Shown here piece by piece: positions 6,788-15,226 of a stretch of DNA of 42,668 bases. The notes below the pieces were generated by a model that made no database searches, was not told where the DNA came from, and saw only the letters and a list, made by a program, of their open reading frames with translations. The position numbers were made by a program, and so were the translations under genes. The stretch comes from Clostridiales bacterium (lineage in GTDB: Bacteria > Bacillota > Clostridia > Oscillospirales > Oscillospiraceae). Where the stretch lies: positions 1 through 42,668 of the forward strand of contig JAAYAR010000156.1 in NCBI GenBank assembly GCA_012719235.1, given 5' to 3'. Numbering within the stretch: the stretch's first letter is position 1; the number at the start of each line of letters is the position of its first letter.

Positions 6788-7249
6788 TTGGAGATCTACG
6801 TTTGGGCCGGCTTGCTTGTCGCCTTTCTGGCGATCGAAGCGTTGACGGTACAGTTGACCTCTATCTGGTTTGCGGCGGGGGCGCTCGCCGCGCTCATTGT
6901 CGCATTTTTCGACGGGAAGATCTGGCTTCAGGTCGTCTTCTTCATAATCGTGACGGCGCTGATGCTGATCTTTACCCGCCCGCTGGTCAAAAAGAAACTG
7001 GCCCCGAAAAAATCGCCTACAAATGCCGACAAGAACATAGGGCGCGTCGCGGTCGTGACGGAGGCAATCGACAACCTCATGGGCGTGGGCAGCGCGAAGA
7101 TCAGCGGAGTTGAGTGGACCGCCCGGTCCGTCACCGGGGAGAAGATAGCGGAAGGGGAGACCGTTCGGGTTATAAGGATAGACGGCGTAAAGCTCATGGT
7201 CGAACCGGTGCCGGTCAGCGAGATCGGCAAACAAGAAGGAGGGAACTGA
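6788..7249 (+). CDS. NfeD-like membrane protein
   Basis: A 153-residue protein starting at TTG 6788 after an AAAGGGGGTTG site. Two or three hydrophobic segments occupy residues 5-65, followed by a soluble C-terminal beta-barrel (OB-fold type: IGRVAVVTEAIDN, GEKIAEGETVRVIRIDG). This is the short NfeD form without the serine-protease domain. The stop lies 2 bp before the start of the SPFH gene, the usual NfeD/stomatin partnership; the pair forms membrane scaffolds linked to lipid microdomains. Confidence 0.9.
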   Translation: MEIYVWAGLLVAFLAIEALTVQLTSIWFAAGALAALIVAFFDGKIWLQVVFFIIVTALMLIFTRPLVKKKLAPKKSPTNADKNIGRVAVVTEAIDNLMGVGSAKISGVEWTARSVTGEKIAEGETVRVIRIDGVKLMVEPVPVSEIGKQEGGN

Positions 7250-7251
7250 TA

Positions 7252-8151
7252 ATGGAATATGTCTTAGTGGGAATCGCCGTTATAGTATTCATAATCATTG
7301 TCGCAAATATCCGTATCGTTCAGCAGTCGAAGGCCTATGTCGTCGAGAGGCTCGGCGCTTTCAATACCGTGTGGGAGGTTGGTCTTCATTTCAAGATCCC
7401 GTTTATAGAAAGAGTCGCGAGAGTCGTCTCCCTGAAGGAGCAGGTAGCGGATTTCGTGCCGCAGCCGGTGATAACAAAAGACAACGTCACGATGCAGATA
7501 GACACGGTGCTCTTTTTCCAGATCACCGACCCGAAGCTTTACGCTTACGGTGTCGAGCGGCCGATGTCGGCAATCGAGAACCTCGCGGCGACGACGCTGA
7601 GGAATATCATCGGCGAACTCGAGCTTGACGAGACTCTGACGTCGCGCGACCTGATCAACTCAAGGATGCGCCTTATACTCGATGAAGCGACAGATCCCTG
7701 GGGCATCAAAGTCAACAGGGTCGAACTGAAGAACATCCTGCCTCCCCGCGAGATCCAGGATGCAATGGAGAGGCAGATGAAAGCCGAACGCGAGCGCAGG
7801 GAGGCTATTTTGCAGGCTGAGGGCACAAAGCAGAGCAAGATCCTTGTCGCGCAGGGCGAGAGGGAGTCGGCCATACTGCGCGCTGACGCCGAGAAGCAGA
7901 CGAAGATACTTGAAGCCACCGGTGAAGCGGAGGCTATCATGCTTGTGCAGAAGGCCATCGCGGAAGGCATCAAGCTTATTAACGAGGCTGATCCCACCGA
8001 TCAGGTCATCAAGCTGAGGGCCCTTGAGGCGCTTGCCAAGGTCGCGGACGGCAAGGCGACGAAAATAATCATTCCCTCAGAAATCCAGGGGCTGGCGGGT
8101 CTGGCCGCAAGCGCCAAAGCCCTGCTTGAAGGCGATAAAAATCAGGCCTGA
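7252..8151 (+). CDS. SPFH/Band 7 (stomatin, QmcA-like) protein
   Basis: The start is ATG 7252, preceded by AAGGAGGG and 2 bp after the nfeD-like stop; 299 residues. An N-terminal transmembrane anchor (EYVLVGIAVIVFIIIV) is followed by the SPFH domain (QQSKAYVVERLGAF, GLHFKIPF, ARVVSLKEQV). A long Ala/Glu-rich coiled coil follows (MKAERERREAILQAEGTKQS). The C-terminus is rich in short hydrophobics (IQGLAGLAASAKALLEG). It oligomerises on the membrane and is paired with NfeD. Stomatin-type homologues are found in most Clostridia. Confidence 0.93.
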   Translation: MEYVLVGIAVIVFIIIVANIRIVQQSKAYVVERLGAFNTVWEVGLHFKIPFIERVARVVSLKEQVADFVPQPVITKDNVTMQIDTVLFFQITDPKLYAYGVERPMSAIENLAATTLRNIIGELELDETLTSRDLINSRMRLILDEATDPWGIKVNRVELKNILPPREIQDAMERQMKAERERREAILQAEGTKQSKILVAQGERESAILRADAEKQTKILEATGEAEAIMLVQKAIAEGIKLINEADPTDQVIKLRALEALAKVADGKATKIIIPSEIQGLAGLAASAKALLEGDKNQA

Positions 8152-8183
8152 TCCACAGGCAGGGATACCCGAAGGTAAAAAAT

Positions 8184-8220
8184 GCCGCTGCGTTGACAGT
8201 TCAACGCAGCGGCGAGGTTT
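8184..8220 (+). terminator. Terminator after the SPFH gene
   Basis: A perfect 13-bp stem (GCCGCTGCGTTGA with TCAACGCAGCGGC) and 4-nt loop, followed by GAGGTTTTTCC. The T-run is displaced by four bases, so termination may be partial. The tail forms the start of the GGCGAGG repeat element. Confidence 0.7.
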
Positions 8221-8259
8221 TTCCGGTCCGTGTCAAAGAACAATTGTGTTCTTTGGCAA
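8211..8259 (+). repeat. GGCGAGG hairpin element, copy B
   Basis: GGCGAGGTTTTTCC, GGTCCG, then the hairpin arms CAAAGAACA and TGTTCTTTG around ATTG. It matches copy A (5801-5848) over nearly the whole length with a few substitutions and a 2-base gap. Both copies follow a GC-rich hairpin and lie between operons. Confidence 0.75.
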
Positions 8260-8276
8260 GCTTTTTGCTGCCCCGA

Positions 8277-9683
8277 TTATGAGCAGATGGCCAGGATGGA
8301 CCGGGCATAGATCTTCGCTGCGGCGAGCAGGTCGCCTATGGGCATGTGCTCGTTCGCTGAGTGCATCATCGTGTCATAGCCCGGCATAGCCGCTCCGAAA
8401 GCGACACCGCCCTCAACGTTGTGCACATAAGTCCCTCCGCCCATTGACTGGCAGAAGCCTTCTTTGCCCGTAACGGCCTCGTAGCAGCGCAGCAGCGCCT
8501 GCACAAACTCGCTGTCGGCGGGCGTATGGTGCGCCGGTTCGATATGGCCTTCGACAGTAAAGCCCGCGGCTCCGAGGCGCTCTTCGGCGATCCTGCAGCA
8601 GTTGTCCTCGGTCGCGCAGATGGGGACCCTGCCGTCAAGAGTGCATCTCACGCCGCTCTCATCCAGGCGCAGTATAGTAAAAGACAGAGTAAGAGGACCC
8701 GAAATATCATCCTCCTGCGCGATGCCCAGCACCTTTCCCCGGCTGTCTCCGAACGGGAAGATCCCGCTCAGGCGCCTTATCGCATCGGTACTGTCGCAAT
8801 CGGCGAGGGGGAGATCGGAAAGTATCCCGAGCAGCGCTGTAAGAGCGTTTCTGCTCCCATCCGGATAAGCCGCATGCGAGCTGACGCCTTTGACGCTGAT
8901 CTGAGCGCCGTTTCGCGCTTCAGAGCAGCTGATCATAACTCCGAGCGTGTCGGCGGCGGGTGCGCACAGGGTCTGCAGCTCGCCCGGGGAGATGCCTGCC
9001 ACGACGGCGCCCGCATCGGCGGGGATAACGTTGAACGTGTCGCCCGAACTCGCGCTCACGACCCGGGGCAGCGCGTCCGTGACTCCCCACGACCTGCTTA
9101 CGCTCATCAGATAGTGCCCCTTCTCCACGTTGACGACGGGGAAATGCGTGTCCGGGGATATCGTGCAGGGCGCCGGTCTGACGTCGGGGTTATCGTAGAA
9201 AAACGGCAGATCCTGCATGCCGCTCTCTTCATTTGTGCCCAGGATGACGCGGGCTCCCGCTCTGAGCGGCGCGCCCGATTCGGCCACTGCCTTCAAAGCG
9301 TAAAGCGAAGCTATCGCGGGCCCCTTGTCGTCCGCCGTACCCCGGCCGAACACGCAGCCGTCCTTTATGACCATCGTGTAGGGGTCGCTGTCCCAGCCCT
9401 CGCCGGTGCCCACGACGTCCAGATGGCAGATTATATCGAGCCCGCTCACTTTTTCGTTTATATCCGCTGTTGCGATACAGTCCCCGTACACGTTCGGTCT
9501 CAAGCCGAGCTCCCTGCATATGGCTACCGCTTCTTTGAGGGCGGCGGCAGGCCCCGGTCCGAACGGCGCGCCCTCGGAGGCCTCGCCTCTCTGGCTGGGT
9601 ATAGCGATCAGCCGCGCAAGGTCGTTGAGCATATCGCCGCAGTGTTCATCAAGCCATTGATCGGTGTATTCTTCCGCGCTCAT
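8277..9683 (-). CDS. M20-family dipeptidase (PepV/Sapep-like)
   Basis: A 468-residue zinc peptidase. Metal and catalytic motifs are all present: HLDVV (His87, Asp89), GRGTADDKGP (Asp118 and Asp119 region), GTNEESG (Glu152, Glu153) and SPDTHFPVVNVEKG (Asp178). The C-terminus carries MGGGTYVHNVEGG and the final metal His in MMHSANEHMP. The large insert domain and length fit the PepV/Sapep branch that cleaves dipeptides in the cytoplasm. The start ATG follows AGGAG and overlaps the end of the DUF2284 gene by 4 bp, so the two are translationally coupled. Confidence 0.92.
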   Translation of the reverse strand: MSAEEYTDQWLDEHCGDMLNDLARLIAIPSQRGEASEGAPFGPGPAAALKEAVAICRELGLRPNVYGDCIATADINEKVSGLDIICHLDVVGTGEGWDSDPYTMVIKDGCVFGRGTADDKGPAIASLYALKAVAESGAPLRAGARVILGTNEESGMQDLPFFYDNPDVRPAPCTISPDTHFPVVNVEKGHYLMSVSRSWGVTDALPRVVSASSGDTFNVIPADAGAVVAGISPGELQTLCAPAADTLGVMISCSEARNGAQISVKGVSSHAAYPDGSRNALTALLGILSDLPLADCDSTDAIRRLSGIFPFGDSRGKVLGIAQEDDISGPLTLSFTILRLDESGVRCTLDGRVPICATEDNCCRIAEERLGAAGFTVEGHIEPAHHTPADSEFVQALLRCYEAVTGKEGFCQSMGGGTYVHNVEGGVAFGAAMPGYDTMMHSANEHMPIGDLLAAAKIYARSILAICS

Positions 9684-10240
9684 TGATCGGTCTCCTGTTC
9701 CGTTTTCAGAAGAATGCAGCTGGTATATGCCAGAGTGTTTTTACCGTAGTAGTATTTCATGCCGTTGAGCTCGCAGACCTTGCTCACAAACAGGCCGTAA
9801 GCCTCCATGGAAGACGTTGCGGACTCAGGGAAGCGGCAGGGCGCGTCCGGATATGTGCATGAGTCGCACTTTGAGCACTCGCCGGCGCTCATGGGCAGCA
9901 GATCGCCGAAAATTGCGTGCAGTTTCGGTACGAGGGCGTGGAAATTTCGGCTGTGCCGCTTCGCAAGCTCCTCGATCGTCTCAAAATCAAACTCATCTTC
10001 AAGCTCACCGACAGACTGGACGATGATGCCTTTCTTATACGCGCGTACGCGCTTCTCGCACTCTTCCAGCGTGCCGCAAGCCGGGGGGCAGACCCAGTTT
10101 TTGTTATAGGCGCGGCATTTGTCGGCGGCGCACATATCCCGGACTTCGGGGTAGAATTCCAGTGTGCTTACGTCCAGTTCCCCCACGTGCGTAAAACCGC
10201 TTTTCAGGGCAATGTTGACAGCTTCTTTGATATCGGGCAT
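9680..10240 (-). CDS. DUF2284 Cys-rich metal-binding protein
   Basis: A 186-residue protein with a cysteine pattern typical of DUF2284: CAADKCRAYNKNWVCPPACG near the N-terminus and CSKCDSCTYPDAPCRFP near residue 125. These are likely to hold an iron-sulfur cluster or other metal. It starts at ATG 10240 after AGGAGG. It overlaps the dipeptidase start by 4 bp and lies 36 bp after rpe, suggesting one minus-strand operon. The function of the family is not known. Confidence 0.85.
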   Translation of the reverse strand: MPDIKEAVNIALKSGFTHVGELDVSTLEFYPEVRDMCAADKCRAYNKNWVCPPACGTLEECEKRVRAYKKGIIVQSVGELEDEFDFETIEELAKRHSRNFHALVPKLHAIFGDLLPMSAGECSKCDSCTYPDAPCRFPESATSSMEAYGLFVSKVCELNGMKYYYGKNTLAYTSCILLKTEQETDQ

Positions 10241-10276
10241 AAACAGCCTCCTGTAATAGAATGTGGACGCCGTCGT

Positions 10277-10945
10277 TTATCCGGTGATCGGCGTCTGACA
10301 CCGCAGAGCGGAGATGGCGCCGGCCATATCGTCCGAGCCGAACACGGCGCTGCCCGCGACGAGAATATCCGCACCCGCGAGGGCACAGCTCCCCGCGGTC
10401 CTGGCGTTGACGCCTCCGTCGACCTCCAGCTCAACGCTGAGGCGGCGGCGGGATATCTCCCCGCGCAGAGCCCGGACCTTGTCGAGTTCGGCCTCGATCA
10501 GGTGCTGACCGCCGAAACCGGGCTCCACGGTCATCACCAGCACAAGATCCAGTTCGCTCAGCCAGGGGAGCACCGCGGCGGCTGGGGTCTCCGGTTTTAT
10601 CGAGAGCCCGGCCTTTGCATTGCAGCGATGGATGAGCTCGATCGAACGGGAGATATTTTCGTCCGTCTCGGATTCGTAATGTACGGTGATATAGTCTGCG
10701 CCCGCTCCGGCAAAGCGCTCGACATACCTGTGCGGCTGCGTGATCATAAGATGCACGTCAAGCGGCAGGGATGTCACGCGGCGGATGCTCGCCACTACAG
10801 GTATACCTATTGTGATATTCGGCACAAATACCCCGTCCATCACATCCACATGGGCCATATCGGCACCGGCGCGTTCGATGGCGTGCAGGTCGCGTTCAAG
10901 ATTCGCAAAGTCCGCAGAAAGGATAGAAGGCGCGATTTTAACCAT
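10277..10945 (-). CDS. rpe: Ribulose-phosphate 3-epimerase
   Basis: A 222-residue TIM barrel with all family blocks: IAPSILSADFANLE (Ser and catalytic Asp), HVDVMDGVFVPNITIG, LDVHLMI, VEPGFGGQ and EVDGGVN. It interconverts ribulose-5-phosphate and xylulose-5-phosphate in the pentose phosphate pathway. The start ATG follows GGGGAGGAAAG. It is the first gene of a minus-strand run with the DUF2284 protein and the dipeptidase. Confidence 0.97.
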   Translation of the reverse strand: MVKIAPSILSADFANLERDLHAIERAGADMAHVDVMDGVFVPNITIGIPVVASIRRVTSLPLDVHLMITQPHRYVERFAGAGADYITVHYESETDENISRSIELIHRCNAKAGLSIKPETPAAAVLPWLSELDLVLVMTVEPGFGGQHLIEAELDKVRALRGEISRRRLSVELEVDGGVNARTAGSCALAGADILVAGSAVFGSDDMAGAISALRCQTPITG

Positions 10946-11058
10946 TCGGCTTTCCTCCCCGGCCTGTAATCCGCAATAAAACTATACCAAAGCGGCCCAA
11001 ATGTCAATGGCTCCGGTCTCCCCCGCGGCGGCGCCGGAAAATAGTCTTTTGTCTTTGC

Positions 11059-11087
11059 TTGACATTGAAATGGAAAAATTATAAAAT
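11059..11087 (+). promoter_or_regulatory. Sigma-A promoter of the MATE exporter
   Basis: TTGACA (11059-11064), a 17-bp spacer and TAAAAT (11082-11087). It starts a transcript with an untranslated leader of about 110 nt. Confidence 0.8.
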
Positions 11088-11091
11088 CGTC

Positions 11092-11207
11092 ATGTTGCAT
11101 GCGGAGAGCCGCCGATGCGGCGCCGGGTATAACGGAATATTTCTTTCATTTGCTCCCCCGCGGCGGTTTCGCAGCGAGGGGATTCAACATGATAATAAGG
11201 GGAATTC
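11092..11207 (+). other. Structured leader of the MATE exporter mRNA
   Basis: The leader contains a perfect short hairpin (GCCGC-CGAT-GCGGC, about 11108-11121). A second possible stem pairs TCCCC near 11153 with AGGGGA near 11176; the same CCCC run could instead pair with the AAGGGGAA ribosome site ahead of the start codon. That would allow translational control. I do not recognise a named riboswitch class here. Confidence 0.35.
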
Positions 11208-12596
11208 ATGGAAACGCTTATTGTTAGGGATAAAACGTTCTACAAGATGTTCATTGGCCTCGCTCTGCCTGTCATTCTGCAGAGCGCCGTAAACATGGGC
11301 GTCAACATCATGTCGACTTTGATGCTGGGCTCCTACGGTGAAGTGCAGCTCTCGGCGTCGTCGCTTGCCAACGACCTCATCAGCGTCTTCACCTATATCA
11401 CACTGGGCGTCGGCGGCGGGGCCGCCGTGCTCACCGCTCAGTACTGGGGGCGCGGGGACGTAACTTCGCTAAAAAAGATCGTTGCTATAATGCTTCGGAT
11501 CATTGTTTGCGTAGCCTTTGTGTTCATGGCGGCGGCAGCGTTTTTTCCGAAGCAGATAATGTCGATATATACAGATGACAAGGTAGTCATTAATGACGGG
11601 GCCCTGTTCCTGCGCGTGAGCATACCGAATTTTCTCCTTGTCGGGATCAACCTGTCGCTGACCGCGGTGCTGCGCTCTGTTCGCCAGGTCAGGCTGCCGC
11701 TTCTTACGTCCTGCTGTGCGTTTGTCGTGTACATCTTTTTCGGGTGGGTGTTCATTTTCGGAAACCTCGGCGCGCCCGAAATGAAAGTAGCGGGCTCGGC
11801 TCTCGCGTTGGTGATAGCCAGGTTTGTCGAAACAGGCGTAATGGTGTTTTACATATTGAAGATCGACAAAAAGATCCGTTTCAGGGTGAAGGACATCTTT
11901 GTCCCGGTGAAGGAGTACGTTTCGACATTTATCAAATACTGTCTGCCCGTCGTCGGGTCCGACTTGTTTTTCGGTCTCGGCAGCACGGCGATAGCTATCA
12001 TTATCGGCCATACGAGTACGGGGTACGTTGCCGCGAACGCGATACTGTCCACCGTCGTGCGTTTGACTCTTATCGTGACAAACAGCGTTGGCAACGCTGG
12101 CAGCGTCATTACGGGGAACACGCTCGGCAAAGGGGACGTCAAGCGGGCCTACTCAGGAGCGGTCACTTTTCTGATGTTGAGCACTATGCTCGGGATCATT
12201 TCGTCGCTGCTCGTCCTTATCATCGCTCCTATAGTCGTGGCCGGGTGCAATATCACGGAGGAGACGGCCGCCATCGCGAAAAGCCTTACGTACGCCGTCG
12301 GTCTCATGACTGTGTTCGTAGCTATGGACAACTCGCTCACGAAGGGGATCCTGCGCGGCGGAGGGGACACAAGGTTTCTTCTTGTCATGGACACCGTGTT
12401 TTTGTGGGGGATATCCATCCCGCTCGGAGCGCTCACGGCTCTCGTATGGAAGGCTCCTCCGTTCTGGATCTACTTATCTCTCCGCTCAGACTGGGTCATA
12501 AAAGTCGTTTTGTGCACGATCAGACTCATAAGCCGCAAATGGATACACGTTCTTGAGAGCCCCAAAAACGCGCAGTTGGAGAACTCCGCCACGTAA
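11208..12596 (+). CDS. MATE-family multidrug/cation antiporter
   Basis: A 462-residue polytopic membrane protein with about twelve hydrophobic helices. The N-terminus (FIGLALPVILQSAVNMGVNI, then MLGSYGEVQLSASSLAND) and the GVGGGAAVLTAQYWG segment are typical of MATE exporters of the NorM/DinF type. The second half repeats the fold (GRGD loop near residue 85; NTLGKGD near residue 307). It exports drugs or metabolites against sodium or protons. Start ATG after TAAGGGGAATTC. It stands alone between a minus-strand operon and an independently promoted dehydrogenase. Confidence 0.93.
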   Translation: METLIVRDKTFYKMFIGLALPVILQSAVNMGVNIMSTLMLGSYGEVQLSASSLANDLISVFTYITLGVGGGAAVLTAQYWGRGDVTSLKKIVAIMLRIIVCVAFVFMAAAAFFPKQIMSIYTDDKVVINDGALFLRVSIPNFLLVGINLSLTAVLRSVRQVRLPLLTSCCAFVVYIFFGWVFIFGNLGAPEMKVAGSALALVIARFVETGVMVFYILKIDKKIRFRVKDIFVPVKEYVSTFIKYCLPVVGSDLFFGLGSTAIAIIIGHTSTGYVAANAILSTVVRLTLIVTNSVGNAGSVITGNTLGKGDVKRAYSGAVTFLMLSTMLGIISSLLVLIIAPIVVAGCNITEETAAIAKSLTYAVGLMTVFVAMDNSLTKGILRGGGDTRFLLVMDTVFLWGISIPLGALTALVWKAPPFWIYLSLRSDWVIKVVLCTIRLISRKWIHVLESPKNAQLENSAT

Positions 12597-12679
12597 AGCC
12601 GCTATTCCTCCGGGAACATAGGGACATTCCGGCTCCGCGTTTGTTTATGCGCAGGCCAGGGCCAAATTTGCCTTTACAC

Positions 12680-12708
12680 TTGAAAAAGCTTTATATTATT
12701 TGTATAAT
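12680..12708 (+). promoter_or_regulatory. Sigma-A promoter of the alcohol dehydrogenase gene
   Basis: TTGAAA (12680-12685), 17-bp spacer, consensus TATAAT (12703-12708), about 62 bp before the start codon. Confidence 0.8.
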
Positions 12709-12770
12709 CAGTCTATAAGGCAGCATTATACTGGCATTTAGATTGGATATTATTTTAAGGAGGCAAAAAC

Positions 12771-13931
12771 ATGGGTATTTTCAAGTACACCCAGCTGAAC
12801 CCCGTTATTTTCGGAAACGGCGCCATCGGCTGCGTCGGCGACGAGCTTGAGAAGGCAGGCTGCAAAAAGCTTCTTTTTGTTTGCGGACCGAACGTCACAA
12901 AAGCCGGCGGTACGATTAAAGCCGAGCAGAGTCTGAAAGAAAAAGGCATCAATTTCGTCTACTGGAACGAGGTTGAGCCCGACGCTCCCTCCAAACTGAT
13001 CAACAAGGCGGCCGAGTTTGCCATCAACGAGGGCTGCGACGCGGTTCTGGGTATTGGCGGCGGCTCGTGCATGGACCTTGCGAAGGGCATCGCGCTGCTG
13101 CTTGACAAAAAAGAGACCAGCATAGAAAAATACCTGCCCCCCATCCCCCTGACGATCCAGCCGAATCTGCCGATCCTTCTTGCGCCCACTACAGCAGGCT
13201 CCGGCTCGGAGGGCACGATGGTCAGCGTGATCACACACGAGGATCTGGGAATAAAGCGCGCTCTGTTCATTCACGCGTCCGTCGGCATAGTCGACCCCGA
13301 GCTCACTTTGACGTGCCCGCCTTCCGTCACCGCTCAGGCAGGCTTTGACGTGCTTGGCCACTGCATCGAGGCTATCACAGCTGTGGCGCGCAATCCCCAC
13401 TCCGAAGTCCTGGCTCTTTCGGCCCTCCGCCGCGTGAGGGACAACCTTGAAGAGTGCTGCCGCAACGGCTCGAATCTTGAAGCCCGCGGCGAGATGGCCC
13501 TCGCTTCGAACTGGGCGGGACTCGCTTTCGTAAATACGGATATCCATCTCGGTCACTGCACTTGCGACTCGATCTCCGCCACGTGCCACACTCCGCACGG
13601 CATCGAGGTGGCCTGGGTTGAACCCGAGCTTTTGAAACTCATGGCGGACTACGTCCCCCGCGAGATCAAGCTGATAGCCGAAGCGCTTCGCGTTGAGCTC
13701 ACCGGAGACGAAACGAATCTGCAGGTCGCCGAGAAAGCGGCCGATGTGATCCATCAGATGATGCGCAACTGCGGCGTTAAGTCGCTGAAAGATTACGGCA
13801 AGGACAGGGAAACCGTCGTCAGCGGCGCTCAGCTCATCATGGACAGCCATCTGTGGCACAACTGCCCGGCACCGATGGATCTCGAAAAGGCGAAAGAGTT
13901 CCTCGGCAACATATACGACAATTATCAGTAA
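12771..13931 (+). CDS. Iron-containing (group III) alcohol dehydrogenase
   Basis: A 386-residue protein. The NAD-binding GGGSCMDLAKGI, the PTTAGSGSEGTMVSVI block, and metal-ligand region GHCIEAI ... GHCTCDSISATCHTPHG are typical of Fe-ADH (butanol dehydrogenase/lactaldehyde reductase family). These enzymes reduce short aldehydes to alcohols, or oxidise polyols, with NAD(P)H. It follows AAGGAGG, has its own strong promoter and is closed by two hairpins, so it is a single-gene unit. The physiological substrate cannot be read from the sequence. Confidence 0.94.
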   Translation: MGIFKYTQLNPVIFGNGAIGCVGDELEKAGCKKLLFVCGPNVTKAGGTIKAEQSLKEKGINFVYWNEVEPDAPSKLINKAAEFAINEGCDAVLGIGGGSCMDLAKGIALLLDKKETSIEKYLPPIPLTIQPNLPILLAPTTAGSGSEGTMVSVITHEDLGIKRALFIHASVGIVDPELTLTCPPSVTAQAGFDVLGHCIEAITAVARNPHSEVLALSALRRVRDNLEECCRNGSNLEARGEMALASNWAGLAFVNTDIHLGHCTCDSISATCHTPHGIEVAWVEPELLKLMADYVPREIKLIAEALRVELTGDETNLQVAEKAADVIHQMMRNCGVKSLKDYGKDRETVVSGAQLIMDSHLWHNCPAPMDLEKAKEFLGNIYDNYQ

Positions 13932-13961
13932 ACGCGACTGCCCGCTTCGGGCAGGTTGGCA

Positions 13962-13999
13962 GGCAGAAGGCGGACAGGTTTCCGCCTTCTGCCTTTTTT
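13962..13999 (+). terminator. Strong intrinsic terminator after the alcohol dehydrogenase
   Basis: A 13-bp stem (GGCAGAAGGCGGA with TCCGCCTTCTGCC), 6-nt loop and TTTTTTC. A smaller 7-bp hairpin (13938-13954) precedes it directly after the stop codon. Confidence 0.93.
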
Positions 14000-14015
14000 C
14001 CGCCAAAACGCCCAC

Positions 14016-14052
14016 GGCGCCCGCGAATCATGAGGATTCGCGGGCGCCTTTT
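14016..14052. terminator. Second terminator-like hairpin between convergent genes
   Basis: A perfect 14-bp stem (GGCGCCCGCGAATC with GATTCGCGGGCGCC) and 5-nt loop, followed by TTTT on the plus strand. It probably insulates the dehydrogenase and the convergent cobO operon from each other. Confidence 0.8.
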
Positions 14053-14067
14053 AGTTATCCGGGATAG

Positions 14068-14571
14068 TCAGTATTCCACACCCTCGCGGGCGGGCTGTCC
14101 GGAATCGTAGGGGTGGCGGATCTTCACCATCCGGGTAATATAGTCGGCCGTCTCAAGCAGTTCGGCGGAGGGATCACGGCCAGTCAGGACTACCTCCCGG
14201 TTTTCGGGGCAGTCCCGCAGAAAGGCGAGCAGCCTCTCAAGACTCAAGACTCCGACGCTCACGGCGCCGATAGACTCGTCAAGCACGATCATATCCGCTC
14301 CCGAGGCAAAAGCCGCATCAAGGAGCTTTTCGGCAAACTCGCAATATGAGGCCTTTTCGTTTTCGGTCATGCAGAATGTGAATTTCAGCGTATCAGGGCA
14401 GTCGCCCAGTTCGATGTTCGGTATCGCCCCGAGAGCCGAAATCTCGCCGCTCGCTTTCGACTTCAGGAACCGGGCAATGTAGACGCGCTTTCCGGCCCCC
14501 GCCGCCCGGACCGCAAGCCCGATCGAAGCCGTCGTCTTTCCCTTGCCTTCGCCGTAATAAATGTGAATCAT
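14068..14571 (-). CDS. cobO: Cob(I)yrinic acid a,c-diamide adenosyltransferase
   Basis: A 167-residue CobO/BtuR-type enzyme. The P-loop GEGKGKTTA lies at residues 7-15 right at the N-terminus; MIVLDESIGAVSVG carries the acidic metal-binding motif, and VVLTGRDPSAELLETADYIT is the family's C-terminal signature. It transfers adenosyl from ATP to cobalamin. Its start overlaps the stop of the upstream kinase-like gene by 4 bp (ATGA), so both are translated together. No other B12 biosynthesis genes are in view, suggesting salvage. Confidence 0.95.
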   Translation of the reverse strand: MIHIYYGEGKGKTTASIGLAVRAAGAGKRVYIARFLKSKASGEISALGAIPNIELGDCPDTLKFTFCMTENEKASYCEFAEKLLDAAFASGADMIVLDESIGAVSVGVLSLERLLAFLRDCPENREVVLTGRDPSAELLETADYITRMVKIRHPYDSGQPAREGVEY

Positions 14572-15182
14572 AAAACCCCGCTGAAGCGCAATTTCGTTTC
14601 GGCGAACGCTTTGATGGTCTCGGCGCAGCCTTCTATGCCGACCGCGCTGCTGTCGATCGCAAGGTGATAGTTGTTCAGATCACCCCAGCGTCTGCCGCTG
14701 TAGAAACTGTAGTAATTGGAGCGGTTCTTGTCGGTCTTTGAAACCATGGCCCGCGCTTTTTTCTCGTCTACGCCGTTCAGTTCCATGGTTCTGGCAATGC
14801 GGTGCTCCAAAGGGGCGTGGACAAAAACGCTTATGAGGTTCGGGTGGTCGCGGAGTGCGTAATCGGCGCACCGGCCCAATATCACGCAGGAACCCTTTTC
14901 AGCAAGTTTTTGTATTGTCTCAAACTGAGCCATGAACAGTTTCTGATTGATGGGCATGTGGTCGACCTGTTTTCCGACCACGACCGAGTAAAGCAGGCTG
15001 CTGGAGGGTTTCTCGTCATTCACTTCAAACAGTTCGCGGTTCATACCACTGTGTTCCGCGGCCGCCGAAAGGATCTCCTTGTCGTAAAAGCTTATTCCGA
15101 ACAGTTCGGCAACTCTCTTTGCGACCATGTTGCCGCCGCTCCCGGAGGATCTGCTGATCGTGATGACAAAATTTGCGTTCAT
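14568..15182 (-). CDS. Cytidylate kinase-like family protein
   Basis: A 204-residue P-loop protein of the cytidylate kinase-like family common in Clostridia. It has an ISRSSGSGGNMVAKRVAE nucleotide loop (degenerate Walker A, ending in a Gly-Gly rather than Gly-Lys-Ser), FYDKEIL, GRCADYAL, HAPLEHRIART and KTDKNRSNYY with the distinctive SGRRWG stretch. ATG follows AGGAGG. These proteins are usually not the housekeeping Cmk, and their substrate is not known. It overlaps cobO by 4 bp, an unusual pairing worth noting. Confidence 0.88.
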   Translation of the reverse strand: MNANFVITISRSSGSGGNMVAKRVAELFGISFYDKEILSAAAEHSGMNRELFEVNDEKPSSSLLYSVVVGKQVDHMPINQKLFMAQFETIQKLAEKGSCVILGRCADYALRDHPNLISVFVHAPLEHRIARTMELNGVDEKKARAMVSKTDKNRSNYYSFYSGRRWGDLNNYHLAIDSSAVGIEGCAETIKAFAETKLRFSGVL

Positions 15183-15226
15183 GGCACGCCTCCTATTTAC
15201 GCATACCGGTGACAGGACAGATGTTA

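Noticed and set aside
8526-9686. A 386-codon plus-strand frame
   Set aside because: It is antisense to the M20 dipeptidase, whose metal motifs are all present; the antisense product is compositionally odd and unrecognisable.
9917-10969. A 350-codon plus-strand frame
   Set aside because: It is antisense to rpe and the DUF2284 gene, both clearly real.
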